A stretch of 64,000 nt of DNA from assembly GCA_021018995.1 (NCBI GenBank), contig CM037586.1, forward strand, positions 154,554,060 through 154,618,059, written 5' to 3'. Below are positions 62,876 through 64,000 of the stretch, piece by piece. The notes beneath the pieces were generated by a model that did not search any database, was not told where the DNA came from, and saw nothing but the letters and a program-made list of their open reading frames with translations. How positions within the stretch are numbered: position 1 is the stretch's first letter; the number at the start of each line of letters is the position of its first letter. Source of the DNA: Chloranthus sessilifolius. Lineage: Eukaryota > Streptophyta > Magnoliopsida > Chloranthales > Chloranthaceae. The position numbers were made by a program, and so were the translations under genes.

Positions 62876-63430
62876 GATCGCTTAAGCGATTAAGCGATCG
62901 CTTAAGCCATTCTGAACCTTCAAATCGCACAAGCCATCTTGGCTTAAGCGATGCAGTCAATTAAGCGATTGCATACTTATGTATGTGATCACATAAGCCA
63001 TGTTTTATGGCTTATGCGATGGCATAATGCTCCAACAGTCATAAATATGACCATTGGAGCACTTTGTTATTATTTTGTTCTTTTTTGGGGTCTCATTACC
63101 TTCTATAAAAGGGTGGTGGTTGGGTCCTATACTCTTCACAAAACTATTTTGGCTCATTCTTCGTCCCTAATCTCCATTCTAGACTCTCAGTCTCCTCTCA
63201 TTAGTATGCATGACAATTTTTTTAAAATATAAGGTATATGATTCCTTTTTATCATTGACTCATTTTTGTTAGTGTTAAGTTGTTAGACTTAGATACTTCT
63301 TATTATATAAATTTTATTTTATTTTTTAATTTATAAAAATAGAATAAAAAATCATTTAAGTCATGGCTAAAGCGAAATAAGGAAATGCAGTCAAATGGCC
63401 TAGCATGGCTTAAGCAATTTGACAACATTG
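62806..63430. mobile_element. hAT-type MITE, 625 bp, CAATGTTGTCA termini
   Basis: The left end CAATGTTGTCATAAGCGATC and the right end (inverted CAATGTTGTCAAATTGC) are inverted repeats. They are flanked by an exact 8-bp duplication, ATCCTATC (62798-62805 and 63431-63438). The interior has repeated 'aagcgatcgcttaagcgatt' palindromes. Near 63037-63063 is 'cagtcataaatatgaccatt', the same palindrome as in the hAT transposon near 35230. Non-coding. Probably mobilised by that hAT family. Confidence 0.85.
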
Positions 63431-64000
63431 ATCCTATCCGATGGCTTTGTGACATGGCGCTTGCAATTCTCATAAGAGTACCTTTAAATTTACCCACCCC
63501 ATTTTGAAAAGCACCCACCTTCGCACATGCAAACAAAAATAGGACACTTTTGCAAGTGCTTTTCAAGATTCGATGAGTCTACTACTTTGAGGGCACCCAC
63601 CTTCTTCTTATTCTTCTTCTTCTTCAAGTTGGGTTCTTGAAACCTATGAAACCCTCTTGCAACCCACTTTCCTTCTTTTTCTTATTCTCCTCCCTCTAGA
63701 ATGAAACTCTTTTTAAAGTTATAAAACCTTCTTCTTGTTCAAACCCTAAATCAGTAACCCTCTTCAAACCCTAAGCATAAACCCTCTTCAAACCAACCTG
63801 AACCAAGCTCTTCTTCTCCTTCTTCTTCATGAAACCCTAAATCAGAAACCCCCTTGAAACCCTAACCATAAACCCTCTTGAAACCCACATGACCCAACCT
63901 CCTCCTTCGGCATCATCACCTTCACGACTCGCCTGAGAAGAAGACGACCACCAGAGCACCCACTTATGTGTGTGCTTTCCAAAAAAAAGCGTCTTTCAAG
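63431..64000. other. MULE-like sequence with telo-box-like repeats, runs off the window
   Basis: 'gagtacctttaaatttaccc' near 63476 and the repeated 'gcacccacct' resemble the MULE-type element at 54617-55717, so this may be the left part of a second one. From 63740 to 63870 four AAACCCTAA motifs occur in 'cttcaaaccctaa..cat'-like repeats. No gene is recognised. Confidence 0.4.

Overview
The window is nuclear DNA of a flowering plant. It is AT-rich, most of it is decayed transposable elements, and host genes survive only as widely spaced exons with canonical GT/AG borders. Plant copia elements, L1-type LINEs with an RNase H tail, DUF659-type hAT transposons, TRIM-like short LTR elements and many foldback MITEs are all present. 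I cannot name the species. Introns this full of transposons are known from several early-diverging or slowly evolving angiosperm lineages, but that is only suggestive.

The main host gene spans 23091-53240 on the + strand. Its exons (23091-23405, 45280-45517, 53107-53240) splice in frame into a 228-residue protein with an acidic N-terminus and a long hydrophobic, multi-span C-terminal half. It may be the plant LDAP-interacting-protein type, but this is tentative. The two introns are about 21.9 kb and 7.6 kb, and almost everything between 23.4 and 53.1 kb is intronic transposon. Two other host traces are visible: the last two coding exons of a GARP/G2-like MYB factor (11435-11528 and 12337-12450, +), and two terminal exons of an unrecognised gene on the - strand (62314-62088).

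Layout. 1-5.3 kb: tandem repeats, a SINE head, a + strand LINE and part of a TRIM-like element. 5.3-10.7 kb: a 273-bp TRIM, then a - strand LINE split by a broken copia element with a TATCT target duplication. 10.7-23 kb: GARP exons, SINEs, several MITE families often flanked by (TA)n, (CA)n or (GA)n, and degenerate minisatellites. 23-45.3 kb (intron 1): a LINE, a purine tract, a GC-rich LTR-related block with minisatellites, and a copia fossil holding a nearly whole hAT transposon, which itself holds a small hAT MITE. After these come a 3-kb structure with long inverted ends and more foldback elements. 45.5-53.1 kb (intron 2): a large foldback element and a non-autonomous LTR element containing a TRIM cluster with a LINE inside. 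53.2-64 kb: a MITE, a MULE-type element, two hAT-type elements, a LINE remnant and the - strand exons.

The elements do not work together as a pathway. The value of the region is a readable insertion history, with several target-site duplications visible directly in the sequence, around one gene that has kept clean splice sites despite about 29 kb of insertions. I saw no CRISPR array, rRNA, intact tRNA gene or metabolic gene cluster.
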